A stretch of 64,000 nucleotides of DNA, from assembly GCF_009737085.1 (NCBI RefSeq), contig NZ_WOVL01000007.1:1-64000 (forward strand). The letters run 5' to 3'. Each line of letters starts with the position of its first letter. The first letter of the stretch is position 1. The notes below the pieces were generated by a model, which searched no databases, had not been told where the DNA came from, and saw nothing but the letters and a program-made list of their open reading frames with translations. This stretch comes from Paenibacillus sp. NEAU-GSW1 (lineage in GTDB: Bacteria > Bacillota > Bacilli > Paenibacillales > Paenibacillaceae). Below, in pieces: positions 52,836 to 62,077 of this stretch. The position numbers were made by a program, and so were the translations under genes.

Positions 52836-54113
52836 CTACAACAGCTTCTTAATCCGAAAGTTTTCCTTCAATACATACCAGTTTTGCGGGAACGGCACGC
52901 CGAGCACCCAATAGCTGACCCCGCGGAGCTGGTAGAGCTTGACGATGTTGAACTTTGCCTGCACGCTGCGGGCGTCCTCGTACCAGACAACATGCTCGCG
53001 GCCGCGTTCATCGTAGTAATGATAGTATGGCGATTGCGCCTGGCTGTCGTAATGGATCTCGGCGCCGTACTTGGCGGCGCGCTCGACCGCTTCCTGAGGG
53101 CTGATCGACGGCGCCCACTTGTTGCCTTTTACATAGGGCAGCGTCCAATCATAGCCGTATAGCGGCATCCCCATAACGATCTTGCGGGCCGGAATGACCG
53201 ACAGCGCATAATGGAGCACCTTCACGACTTCATTCAACGGAGCAACAGCCAGCGGCGGCCCGCCGGACCATCCCCACTCATACGTCATCAAAATAACGAA
53301 ATCGACAATCCGCCCATGCGCCGCGTAATCATGCGCTTCGTACAAGGTCCCTTGTTGATCGGCGGACAGCTTCGGCGCAAGGCAGGACGATACTTGATAG
53401 CCGGACGGATGAAGCTCGTCAACGAGCCGCTGCAAAAAACGATTGTAGAGCTCGCGCTCGTCCGGCGCCACATATTCAAAGTCTACATTTAGCGCCATGT
53501 AGCCTTTTAGCTTCATCGTGTCCTTAATGTTGGCAAGCGCCCGGTTTTGGGCGGCGCTGTCCGTTAATATGGAATGGGCGATTTCGGTGCTGAAGGTGCC
53601 GTCTTCAAAGTTAGTTATAACCATCATTGGTGCCGCCCGATGGTTGTATGCCGCTTGAATGACTTCGGTGTCGTCCAAGGCGGTTAACGAGCCGTCCGTT
53701 TGGACGCGATAGCTGAATGGACTTAGATAAGTTAAATACGGAGCAATTTCGTTCGTCAGGGCAACGCCTCGAGCTCCGAATTTTTCGGTATAGGCGTTAA
53801 CCTCGATAACCGGCCTGTTCGGCTGGGGGATATGAATTTGCTGCCCAGGCCGAATGACAGCCGGATTGCGTATGTAATTAATGCGCGCCAGTTCTTGCAG
53901 CGTTGTCCCGTATCGCTGTGCGATCGACCAAAGCGTGTCTCCGGGAACTACGGTATGGACGCTTACGCTGCTTGGAATGATGAGCGCTTGACCGACTACA
54001 AGCTTATTCGGATCAACCAGTCCGTTAGCTTGCGTGACTGCTTCCGCGCTCACTCCAAACCTTCTGGCCAACTGCCAGATGGAATCCCCTCTTTGCACCG
54101 TATGAATTTGCAC
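52836..54113 (-). CDS. LysM-GH18 cell wall / spore hydrolase (SleL/YaaH-like)
   Basis: A 425-residue protein from a GTG with TAGGGGGGATC upstream. Two LysM domains (about 1-46 IHTVQRGDSIWQLARRFGVS and 50-95 VHTVVPGDTLWSIAQRYGTT) bind peptidoglycan; the rest is a GH18 domain, with ALNVDFEYV holding the DxE acids and TYEWGWSGGPPLAVAPLNEV typical of YaaH/SleL. Such enzymes sit on spores and cut cortex fragments during germination. No signal peptide, which fits a spore-coat protein. It lies downstream of, and on the same strand as, the giant repeat gene. Confidence 0.9.
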   Translation of the reverse strand: MQIHTVQRGDSIWQLARRFGVSAEAVTQANGLVDPNKLVVGQALIIPSSVSVHTVVPGDTLWSIAQRYGTTLQELARINYIRNPAVIRPGQQIHIPQPNRPVIEVNAYTEKFGARGVALTNEIAPYLTYLSPFSYRVQTDGSLTALDDTEVIQAAYNHRAAPMMVITNFEDGTFSTEIAHSILTDSAAQNRALANIKDTMKLKGYMALNVDFEYVAPDERELYNRFLQRLVDELHPSGYQVSSCLAPKLSADQQGTLYEAHDYAAHGRIVDFVILMTYEWGWSGGPPLAVAPLNEVVKVLHYALSVIPARKIVMGMPLYGYDWTLPYVKGNKWAPSISPQEAVERAAKYGAEIHYDSQAQSPYYHYYDERGREHVVWYEDARSVQAKFNIVKLYQLRGVSYWVLGVPFPQNWYVLKENFRIKKLL

Positions 54114-54188
54114 CCGCCGATCCCCCCTACTTGTCATCCTTGTATTTACTCTATTCGGCGAGCGCAAATTATTTAACTGAAAATAAAA

Positions 54189-57100
54189 TTATTCGTCATC
54201 CTCGTCTTCAAGCATGACATTAAGAATAGTCGTCTGGCTGTTAAAGATAATCGGCTGAAGAATGACCGTTTGTTTGCCTGGGAAGGAAAAGCGCGCATAA
54301 ACGGTCCCTGCCGAGACATTTGTAAAAGCGTAAAAGCCGGCAGCATTGCTGACGGTTTGCCGGATGACGATACGTTTTGCCGTTGTAATCTCAGCTAGCG
54401 CTTTGCGAAGCGGCCTTCCCGAAGTATCGGTTATCGTTCCTTGCAGCGTTCCGAACTCGACCGGCAATGCGATGGTATTGCCCTGCGTATTTCCAACAGC
54501 GGCGATTGAAGCCGAACCGTAGCTTGGTGAGGTTGCCGTAATCGTATATGTCTGGCCTGGGATCAAGCCGCCCAAGACATATTTTCCGACACCATTTGTA
54601 ATGACTGTACTCAGAATAATTCCGGTAGTCGGCTGAAGGACGCTCACAATTGCGCCCGGTACCGGCGTTCCGTTGAACCGATCCGTGACGACGCCCGCTG
54701 TGGCGCCCGTCTGATTTTGCACAATGATTGGAACGACTTGCTGCTGACCCGGAAGCTGAAGAACATCGGCAGTCGTCGTTCGTTTGCCTGGCTTGCTGAC
54801 GATAACTGTCTGCTCGCCGCCAGGCGTGCTTGGCACCGAATATTGCCCTTGAGGGTTCGTTACGCCGCTGCCGCCAATGACTCCGACATCGTCCACGACG
54901 ACAACAGGAGCGTTCGTAACGGGAGCGCCGGACGAACCGTCCGTCACAGGCCCTTCTATTACGGTTTGATTTTGAAGCAGCATAATATTTGCCCGTGTAG
55001 ACTCGCCAGATAGGACAAGCGCAGAGGTCTGGTTGGAGACGAATCCCTCAATGGACGCCGCAACAATATAGTTGGTTGGCGCAACATCGCCAAAATCATA
55101 GTCTCCGTTCGAATCGCTAAGCTGGGAAGTGATGACCGGCCCGAAGCTGTTGAATTGATGGAGCTGAACTCTGCAGCCTGTAATATTAGAATTGTCCAGC
55201 GCCCGGGTGATCTTCCCGCTCAGCATGCCCGGCAGTCTCGTTAATGCATAACTGAACCGAGTCGTCACACTTGCTGTAATATCAAATCCTCCGAATTCGG
55301 GAGCATATCCGGCAACGTCGACAGTTGCGATATAGCTGCCAGGGGCAAGACCGTCAAACCGGTACGCCCCGCCGACACCAGACAGAACAGTTCCAACTAT
55401 CGCGCTGCTTGCTGCGTCGAATATGCGAATAAGCGCTCCTTGCAGCGAGGCTCCATCGGTTATATCGCTAACGAAGCCTGTAACCGAGCCGGGAGAAGGC
55501 GTCAGAGCGAAATCCGCTGTTGAGGTTGTTCCCGCTAAAGTAAGAATGGCGGCCGTGGCTGATCCGAAGCCGTCAGCTACGGCCGATAAGGTAAAGGCGC
55601 CCGGAGGCAGCCCGTTTATCGTGTATCTGCCGTCTTGATCCGTATAGGCGGTTTCAAAAATAAGGCTGGATAAATCGTATATGTTAATGAGTGCGCCGCT
55701 TAACGGCGCGCCTGTCGCCGCATTGACAACACGGCCGGTTGCGAAGCTTGTTTGCTTGCTTAAAACGACCGTAATGCTTGTGGTCAAGCCTGGTCTGATG
55801 AATGCGCCGACTGAAGCTGAAGTAAAGCCCGGCGATGAAACGTTGACAACGTACTCGTTCGGAGGCAGTTCAATCAGCCTCACTGTTCCTTGCTGGCTTG
55901 CAAAAGCCGTTTCTAGCAGCAAGCCTTCTTTCGTGTACAGTTTGAACTCCGTATTTTCTCCGGAGATTGGGTTGCCCGCTGTATCCGTTATGAGCCCGCT
56001 CAATTCGCCGGACAACGGGTTTAACAGAATGCTCGCAACGGTGCTCTGGCCGCTGCGGACGGTAGCGCCTGCAGAGTTGATGGAATAACCCGATGCTCTG
56101 GCGATTACCGTATATACGCCCGGATTGATGCCGTTGAATTGATAGTTGCCGAAAGCCGTTGCTGAACCGGAAGCTACACCGAGGCCGTTAGCCGTTAATT
56201 GACGAAGCTCAACATCAGCTCCGGGAATCGGCTGCCCGGTAACCGCATCCGTTATTTGTCCATTGACCGTTCCCGGATCGGCTTGCAGCTGGAAGTTTAT
56301 TCCTGTGACAGACTGCCCCGGATTTACAGTTATGCCTGTCGTTTCGCTGCTGAACAAAGGTGCGGACGCAATGACGTTCAGCACGCCGGCAGGGAGATTG
56401 CCAATGGTATAAGTTCCATCGGCCTGCACTTGGCCGATTCCGCGAACCGATTCATTGCCGTTCAGCACTTTGACCGAGGCGGCCGGAATCGGATTGCCGT
56501 TCGTGTCGGTTACCGTGCCGGATATGGTACCGGGATTCACTTGCAACGGAACAATGACCGACGTCGTTTGGCCCGGAAGCGCGTTAGCGCCAACTATGGC
56601 CGAGGTGAAGCCGGCAGCAGTCGCTGTTACATAATAGTTGCCTTCTTGAACATTGTTGAACGTGAAGCTGCCGTCCGGAAACGCTGCAACTGTAGCGATC
56701 TGGACATTGTTTGTATTGAAGAGCTGGACGACGCTGCTCGCTGGAGCGGGCTGCAGCTGACCTGTAATGGCAGCGGGATTGGGCTTCAGAGCGAAATTGA
56801 CAGGCGTATCTGCGTTGGTTAGCACGATCGCGCCAAACGTCTCGCTTTGATAGTTATTCTCCGTTGCCACAAGCGTATAGCTGCCGGGCGCAAGACCGGA
56901 AATGCGGAAGAAGCCGTTATCGTCAGTTATAACAGAGCCGGCCAAAAATCCGACTTGGTCGTTCACGTTTACGATAGACCCAAACAGCCCTGAACCGGTA
57001 ACGGCATCGATTACGATGCCTTGAATTGCGCCGGGATCGGGAGACATGACGAGTCCGATGGCTGCGACGCCGTCAGGCAGAACGCTGCACGTAGCAGTCG

Positions 57101-59654
57101 CTTGCTGGAAATTGGCGGCTCCCGCGACGACTGTATAAATACCCGGCTTTAAATGCTCGGCAAGAAAACGGCCGTTCGGATCGGTGAATAGCGAGCTTAC
57201 CGTAATGCCGTTTGCATTCGTCACGCGGATTTCAATGCCGGCGCCAAAGATGGCCGCACCCGATGTATCCACAACCGTACCCGAAATAGCGCCGGGAGAA
57301 GGGAGCATTGTAAAGTTTGCGGTAGCCGTCTGATTGGACAGCACTCGAATCGCAGAAAATTGATTTTGATAGTTGGCGAGCAGGACATTCAATATATAGC
57401 TGCCGGAAGCCAGGTTGGATATCCGGTAAATGCCGTCGCTTTCAGAAATGATGCGGGTTAATATAACAGGCCCGCCATCGACATTGTTTTGAACGGAAAT
57501 GACTGCGCCAGCCAGCGGGCTGCCGTTCTCGTCGGTAATCAATCCAGTTACCGATCCCGGACTCGGCACGAGCCGGAAATTGAGCTCGGTCGTCTCGCCC
57601 GGGTTGACTGCGGCGCCTAGCGTCTCGCCTCCAAAGCCGTCGGGACGGGCGGAAACAACATAGTTGCCTGGCGCGATATTGCCGATCAGGAACGATCCGT
57701 TCGCAGCCGTCGCAACGCGGCCAATAATGATGTTATTGGAAAATACGCGGATGACGACATCCTCAATCGGAGTACTGTCTATTAAAGTGACTGTGCCGCT
57801 AATCGCGCCAGCAAGCAGTTCGAGCGAGACAGAGACCGGTGATTGCGCGCCGGAGTTGACGATGGCGCCGACCGTTTTGCCGGCATAGCCTTCCGCAGCG
57901 AATACGACACTGTAACTGCCAGGACCTAGCGATGGGATGACGTATGAACCGTCCGGAGCACTGCTGCCTGTCTGGAGCGTAACCCCTTCAGAGTTGAATA
58001 CGCGGATACTGGCTCCCGCAATGGCTGTGCCTGTGCCCGCATCGGTTATGACGCCGCCAATACTGCCCGCAAGCGGCGAAAGAACGGCATTGACGGTTGT
58101 CGTTTGGCCGGCGATTACGCGGAAGCCAATGACGTTCGTCACAAAGTTGGCTTCGGAGACACGAAGCCGGTCATTGTCTGCTGGCGCCAACGTATCGAAT
58201 CGATAACTGCCGTCCGCTGCTGTTGTCGTCGTACACAAAACGTTGTTGCGATTATCGAGCGCTTCGACAAAAGCGCCTGCTATCGGAGTGCCGGATGCCG
58301 AAGTTACGACGCCGGCTGCCGAGCCGGGATTGGATTGCAGGGCTGCGTTTAGATTGCGGTTTTCTGCAGGCGTCAGAGTGAGCGGCGATTCGCTAAGTTG
58401 AAAGTTTGGCGCAGTGAAAGCGATGCGGTAATAGCCCGGAACGATGCCTGCGATTGAATAAGCGCCAGCTGCGTCTGCCGTTGCTTGCGCAATATGAACG
58501 CCGAGCCAGTTCGTAAGATTGACCGCTGCACCAGCAATTGGCGCTCCGCCGGAAACGGCCGATACGACGCCTTGTACCGTTGCAGGAATAGGCTGCAGCA
58601 AAACGTTCGTCGTCGTGACCTCATTTGCAGCGATCGTAATATCGGAAGTAAAAGGACTGTAGTTTGTATAGCTGAATTGCAGGCGGAATGAACCTGCAGG
58701 CAGCGGATCGGTCGAGTAAATGCCAGCGATATCCGTTACTGCGCTGCCTGCATTGGCGAGACCGGGAAGCGTCAGCGCGGCGACGTTCACTCCCGTTAAC
58801 GGCAAGCCGGATGCGCCGTCTATTACCGTGCCGTTTGCTCTTCCGACAGCAAAGACCGCAAAGGCAGCGCTGCTATTGTTGGATGCAATCGCAGCTCCGG
58901 TGAACAGATCGACGCCGGTCGCGTTTTTCGAATCAAGCGTTCGCTGTCCTGCCGTGTTAAACAAGCCGGTTGCGATATAAGTTATCGTGACGCTTGCACC
59001 GGCTGCCAAATTTCCGATATTCCAAGTGAGCGTTTGCGTCAGAGAGGTGAAGGAGGTCATGCCAGCGGTCTTATTCGTTACCGTAAAAGAAGCCAATTTG
59101 TCGAAAGCGAAGCTGGTTACCGCGAAAATAGTCGAAGCCGAACTTTTACCGGTATTCGTAACCGTAATCGTGCCTTGAAAAGAAGCGGTTTGACCCACTT
59201 GAACGATAGCCGGAGTACTGACGGCTGTCTGCGTTACGGCGAGTTTGGCCCGCACGTCGGCGCTTGCTATTGTCATTGAATCGCTTAGCGAGGTGAAATC
59301 TTTATTGTAATTATTGTTATTGGCGGAGGAGAAAAACAAAAAACGAAGCGACGAATTCGCGTTAATGCCGAGAATAGGGAATAATACGGACACAGGTATC
59401 AAATAGTCGAGAAAATAATTAGGATCTCCGCCAAAACTGGAGCCTGCCGCCAATTTCGAGCGGGCGATGCCAAAGTTGATAATTGGAGCACTGAACAGTA
59501 CGGCGCCGCGATTGCTGCTGTTTCCGGTGCCGTTCGCAACTGTGCCATTGGCGTTTAGAAGCGTTTGCGTCCGTACAAGCTCGAGCGTATTGTTTAATCC
59601 GTTGACCGTTAATTCGTATTCCAGGACAGAAGGGGAATTATTCGTATCGAACAA
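54189..59654 (-). CDS. Giant carboxypeptidase-regulatory-like repeat protein (main part)
   Basis: A frame of 1821 residues. The N-terminal ~270 residues include a DUF11-like segment (QVGQTASFQGTITVTNTGKS). Then about 18 tandem domains of about 80-90 residues follow, each starting PGxxxGxVTDxxGxPIxGAxVxV and ending GxYxxxGLxPGxYxVxxxAxGF, the carboxypeptidase-D regulatory-like (beta-sandwich) fold. The last residues are acidic (LEDEDDE). The true N-terminus is in the −/+1 frame at 59638-59877; with six instead of seven Gs the whole would be one protein of about 1,895 residues. No signal peptide, sortase motif or anchor was seen. Possibly a spore-coat or surface filament. Confidence 0.85.
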   Translation of the reverse strand: MFDTNNSPSVLEYELTVNGLNNTLELVRTQTLLNANGTVANGTGNSSNRGAVLFSAPIINFGIARSKLAAGSSFGGDPNYFLDYLIPVSVLFPILGINANSSLRFLFFSSANNNNYNKDFTSLSDSMTIASADVRAKLAVTQTAVSTPAIVQVGQTASFQGTITVTNTGKSSASTIFAVTSFAFDKLASFTVTNKTAGMTSFTSLTQTLTWNIGNLAAGASVTITYIATGLFNTAGQRTLDSKNATGVDLFTGAAIASNNSSAAFAVFAVGRANGTVIDGASGLPLTGVNVAALTLPGLANAGSAVTDIAGIYSTDPLPAGSFRLQFSYTNYSPFTSDITIAANEVTTTNVLLQPIPATVQGVVSAVSGGAPIAGAAVNLTNWLGVHIAQATADAAGAYSIAGIVPGYYRIAFTAPNFQLSESPLTLTPAENRNLNAALQSNPGSAAGVVTSASGTPIAGAFVEALDNRNNVLCTTTTAADGSYRFDTLAPADNDRLRVSEANFVTNVIGFRVIAGQTTTVNAVLSPLAGSIGGVITDAGTGTAIAGASIRVFNSEGVTLQTGSSAPDGSYVIPSLGPGSYSVVFAAEGYAGKTVGAIVNSGAQSPVSVSLELLAGAISGTVTLIDSTPIEDVVIRVFSNNIIIGRVATAANGSFLIGNIAPGNYVVSARPDGFGGETLGAAVNPGETTELNFRLVPSPGSVTGLITDENGSPLAGAVISVQNNVDGGPVILTRIISESDGIYRISNLASGSYILNVLLANYQNQFSAIRVLSNQTATANFTMLPSPGAISGTVVDTSGAAIFGAGIEIRVTNANGITVSSLFTDPNGRFLAEHLKPGIYTVVAGAANFQQATATCSVLPDGVAAIGLVMSPDPGAIQGIVIDAVTGSGLFGSIVNVNDQVGFLAGSVITDDNGFFRISGLAPGSYTLVATENNYQSETFGAIVLTNADTPVNFALKPNPAAITGQLQPAPASSVVQLFNTNNVQIATVAAFPDGSFTFNNVQEGNYYVTATAAGFTSAIVGANALPGQTTSVIVPLQVNPGTISGTVTDTNGNPIPAASVKVLNGNESVRGIGQVQADGTYTIGNLPAGVLNVIASAPLFSSETTGITVNPGQSVTGINFQLQADPGTVNGQITDAVTGQPIPGADVELRQLTANGLGVASGSATAFGNYQFNGINPGVYTVIARASGYSINSAGATVRSGQSTVASILLNPLSGELSGLITDTAGNPISGENTEFKLYTKEGLLLETAFASQQGTVRLIELPPNEYVVNVSSPGFTSASVGAFIRPGLTTSITVVLSKQTSFATGRVVNAATGAPLSGALINIYDLSSLIFETAYTDQDGRYTINGLPPGAFTLSAVADGFGSATAAILTLAGTTSTADFALTPSPGSVTGFVSDITDGASLQGALIRIFDAASSAIVGTVLSGVGGAYRFDGLAPGSYIATVDVAGYAPEFGGFDITASVTTRFSYALTRLPGMLSGKITRALDNSNITGCRVQLHQFNSFGPVITSQLSDSNGDYDFGDVAPTNYIVAASIEGFVSNQTSALVLSGESTRANIMLLQNQTVIEGPVTDGSSGAPVTNAPVVVVDDVGVIGGSGVTNPQGQYSVPSTPGGEQTVIVSKPGKRTTTADVLQLPGQQQVVPIIVQNQTGATAGVVTDRFNGTPVPGAIVSVLQPTTGIILSTVITNGVGKYVLGGLIPGQTYTITATSPSYGSASIAAVGNTQGNTIALPVEFGTLQGTITDTSGRPLRKALAEITTAKRIVIRQTVSNAAGFYAFTNVSAGTVYARFSFPGKQTVILQPIIFNSQTTILNVMLEDEDDE

Positions 59655-59877
59655 TACCCCCCCAAGAGAAATTGCTAAAGCCGGTTTTGAATGCCGGATC
59701 GCTGTTTAACCGCAGTCTGAAATATACGTTTGTTCCGTCGTACGCATAATAAGCGGCGGGAAATTGCGTGCTGCCGACGATATCAACCTCGTCCGGCGAT
59801 TCGTCTCGATCAGGGTCCGTCAGCGGCGTGCCGTTCAGGAGCACGGGGAAATACTGACTGTCCTCGGGGAAAGTCAT
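59638..59877 (-). CDS. N-terminal fragment of the giant repeat protein
   Basis: A 79-residue frame with a good RBS (GGAGGAGG, ten bases upstream). MTFPEDSQYFPVLLNGTPLT and the following FSNFSWG lead smoothly into the −strand frame beginning VLFDTNNSPSVLEYELTVNG of the main ORF. Fusion needs one G less in the G7 tract at 59657-59663. Without it the frame ends at RYE. Frame break, phase variation or a sequencing error are all possible. Confidence 0.75.
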   Translation of the reverse strand: MTFPEDSQYFPVLLNGTPLTDPDRDESPDEVDIVGSTQFPAAYYAYDGTNVYFRLRLNSDPAFKTGFSNFSWGGIVRYE

Positions 59878-60004
59878 GCGGATATATCCTCCTCCAATCG
59901 TTTGGATTTAGGTATTTCTCCTGATTAATGTATGACAGAAATGGGGGAGCGCTTATAGGCATTCGACTCAACCATGGGGAGGAAAATGTGAAAAGTGGCA
60001 AAAG

Positions 60005-60039
60005 CGAACTTTTTTTAAATGGTGTCAATTTAATGTTCG
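60005..60039 (+). promoter_or_regulatory. PurBox-like operator pair upstream of purE
   Basis: CGAACTTT (60005-60012) and AATGTTCG (60032-60039) face each other 19 bases apart, the same spacing as upstream of the purine permease. Likely PurR operator. Confidence 0.6.
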
Positions 60040-60057
60040 TATTTAATTCAGATTTCA

Positions 60058-60086
60058 TTGACAGCTATGGGTGGATTGGATAAACT
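60058..60086 (+). promoter_or_regulatory. Sigma-A promoter of the pur operon
   Basis: TTGACA (60058-60063), a 17-base spacer, TAAACT (60081-60086). Confidence 0.8.
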
Positions 60087-60126
60087 AGAATAGTTCAAAG
60101 GCGGACGGTTCCGCCAAATAGTCGAA

Positions 60127-60196
60127 TACTCGTATATCCTCGGGAATCGGCCCGAAAGTTTCTACCCGAAAACCGTATTTTCGGACTACGAGCATG
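60127..60196 (+). promoter_or_regulatory. Purine (guanine-type) riboswitch aptamer, variant loops
   Basis: P1 ACTCGTA / TACGAG(C), P2 TCGGG-AATCGG-CCCGA, J2/3 GTTTCTACC, P3 CCGAAA/TTTCGG, and J3/1 GGACTACG with C at the specificity position. The core is kept, but L3 reads ACCGTAT instead of ACCGTAAAT and L2 is six instead of seven bases. It still looks like a guanine riboswitch. It controls the pur operon through the terminator at 60297. Confidence 0.8.
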
Positions 60197-60296
60197 CTGG
60201 AACAATTGTACAGGTTGCCCTTAACCGGGGCAGCCTTATGCTGTCTTTACGTTAGCGCATTAGCGGAGTAAAGCCAGTTGTTGCCAGTGCGCTCGG

Positions 60297-60352
60297 GTCC
60301 GGCCAAGCAACCGTTAACGTATATCGTTGCGGAGCTGCCGGACTTTTTTTCT
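60297..60352 (+). terminator. Riboswitch-linked terminator of the pur operon
   Basis: GTCCGGC and GCCGGAC form the outer stem and GCAAC/GTTGC an inner one; TTTTTTT follows. About 100 bases separate it from the aptamer, leaving room for an antiterminator. Confidence 0.85.
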
Positions 60353-60403
60353 GGATCGGGCCGATTGGCGAGGTTGCATATTATAGATGAAAGAAGGTTG
60401 CGC

Positions 60404-60889
60404 ATGTCTGCAAAGGTCGGCGTCATTATGGGAAGCAAGTCGGATTGGGACACCATGAAATTGGCTTGCGATGTGCTTGAGGAATTGCAAATTCCGTATG
60501 AGAAAAAAGTCGTTTCGGCTCACCGCACGCCGGATCTCATGTTCGAGTATGCGGAAAGCGCTGCGGAACGCGGCTTGAAGGTTATTATTGCAGGAGCGGG
60601 CGGCGCTGCGCATCTTCCAGGCATGGTAGCGGCAAAAACGCTGCTTCCGGTTATCGGAGTGCCTGTTAAGTCGTCGAACTTGAATGGCCTTGATTCGCTC
60701 TTGTCGATCGTGCAAATGCCAGGCGGCATCCCTGTTGCGACAGTTGCAATCGGCAATGCCGGAGGCACAAACGCTGGACTTCTTGCCGCACAAATGCTTG
60801 GCGCTTTCGATCCTGAGCTGCAAGCGCGAGTTGAAGCTCGCCGCGCCCGGATTCAGAAGGAAGTGCTGGAAAGCAGTGAGACGCTATGA
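60404..60889 (+). CDS. purE: 5-(carboxyamino)imidazole ribonucleotide mutase
   Basis: Class I PurE; moves the carboxylate of N5-CAIR to give CAIR in purine synthesis. 161 residues from the ATG with AAAGAAGG upstream. Family motifs [35 protein letters not shown] and [21 protein letters not shown] are intact. First gene of purEKBC; its stop overlaps the purK start by four bases. Confidence 0.97.
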   Translation: MSAKVGVIMGSKSDWDTMKLACDVLEELQIPYEKKVVSAHRTPDLMFEYAESAAERGLKVIIAGAGGAAHLPGMVAAKTLLPVIGVPVKSSNLNGLDSLLSIVQMPGGIPVATVAIGNAGGTNAGLLAAQMLGAFDPELQARVEARRARIQKEVLESSETL

Positions 60890-62070
60890 CGGCTGAAGCG
60901 GACAAGCAATTGAACGGCGAAGGCCGCGTGATTGCGCCCGGCAGCACAATCGGCATTCTTGGCGGCGGCCAGCTTGGCCGAATGATGGCGCTGGCGGGCA
61001 GCGCGATGGGTTATCGCTTCGTCGCGCTGGATCCGACGCCGGACGGCCCTTGCGGCCAAGTGTCCGAGCAGATCGTTGCTGCTTATGATGACCGCGATGC
61101 GGCAAGAGAGCTTGCAAAACGGTCGGATGTCATTACGTACGAATTTGAGAATGTCGACGCCGGCGTGGCGGCGATGCTCATGTCGGAATCGTATGTGCCG
61201 CAAGGCAGCGAGCTGCTCTATACGACACAGCATCGCCTTCGGGAGAAGAGAGCGATCGAGGCGGCAGGCGTACGCGTTGCGCCGTACAGCGAAATTCGCA
61301 GCGCAGAGGAATTAAGAGCGGCTGCTGAGCGCTTCGGTCTGCCAAGCGTGCTGAAGACGGCGACAGGCGGCTACGACGGCAAAGGCCAATGGGTCATTCG
61401 CAGCTTCGAGGAAATCGAGGAAGCGTACGAGACATTAAGCCGCAGCGGCGCGGAGCTCGTACTGGAGCAGTTCATTAAGTTCGATAAGGAACTGTCGGTT
61501 ATTGCTGCGAGAAGTGCTAAAGGGGAAATAAAAGCGTTCCCCGCAGCGGAAAATATTCATATCGACAACATTTTGCATCTGTCGATTGTACCTGCCCGCA
61601 TTGCCGAGGATGTGCAGCGCGAGGCTGAGCGATTGGCGATGCGAATTGCGGAAGGGCTTGGCGTTGTCGGCTTGATTGCCGTTGAATTGTTCCTGACGGC
61701 AGACGGCGAGCTGTTCGTCAACGAGCTGGCGCCGCGCCCGCATAACAGCGGCCACTACACGATGGAGGCTTGCCGCACATCGCAGTTTGAGCAGCATGTC
61801 CGCGCGGTTTGCAACCTGCCGCTGGGCGATACGTCGCTGCTGACGCCGGTCGTTATGGTTAATGTGCTCGGACAGCATGTCGAGCCGCTGCTTGCGAGAG
61901 TTCAGCACAAGGACGAGGCGGCAGAGCGGCTGAACGTGGCTCCGAAGCTTCATTTATATGGCAAGAAAGACGCAGTGCATAAACGGAAGATGGGCCATGT
62001 GAACGTATTGGCAAGCAACGTTGATGACGCGCTGCAATGGATAGAAGAGACTACAATTTGGAAGGTGTGA
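60886..62070 (+). CDS. purK: 5-(carboxyamino)imidazole ribonucleotide synthase
   Basis: ATP-grasp enzyme that makes N5-CAIR from AIR, ATP and bicarbonate. 394 residues, slightly long because of an extra N-terminal segment ([20 protein letters not shown]) before the usual start [18 protein letters not shown]. Other motifs are [14 protein letters not shown] and [26 protein letters not shown]. Start overlaps purE by ATGA; purB begins eight bases after the stop. Confidence 0.97.
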   Translation: MTAEADKQLNGEGRVIAPGSTIGILGGGQLGRMMALAGSAMGYRFVALDPTPDGPCGQVSEQIVAAYDDRDAARELAKRSDVITYEFENVDAGVAAMLMSESYVPQGSELLYTTQHRLREKRAIEAAGVRVAPYSEIRSAEELRAAAERFGLPSVLKTATGGYDGKGQWVIRSFEEIEEAYETLSRSGAELVLEQFIKFDKELSVIAARSAKGEIKAFPAAENIHIDNILHLSIVPARIAEDVQREAERLAMRIAEGLGVVGLIAVELFLTADGELFVNELAPRPHNSGHYTMEACRTSQFEQHVRAVCNLPLGDTSLLTPVVMVNVLGQHVEPLLARVQHKDEAAERLNVAPKLHLYGKKDAVHKRKMGHVNVLASNVDDALQWIEETTIWKV

Positions 62071-62077
62071 CCCGTAC

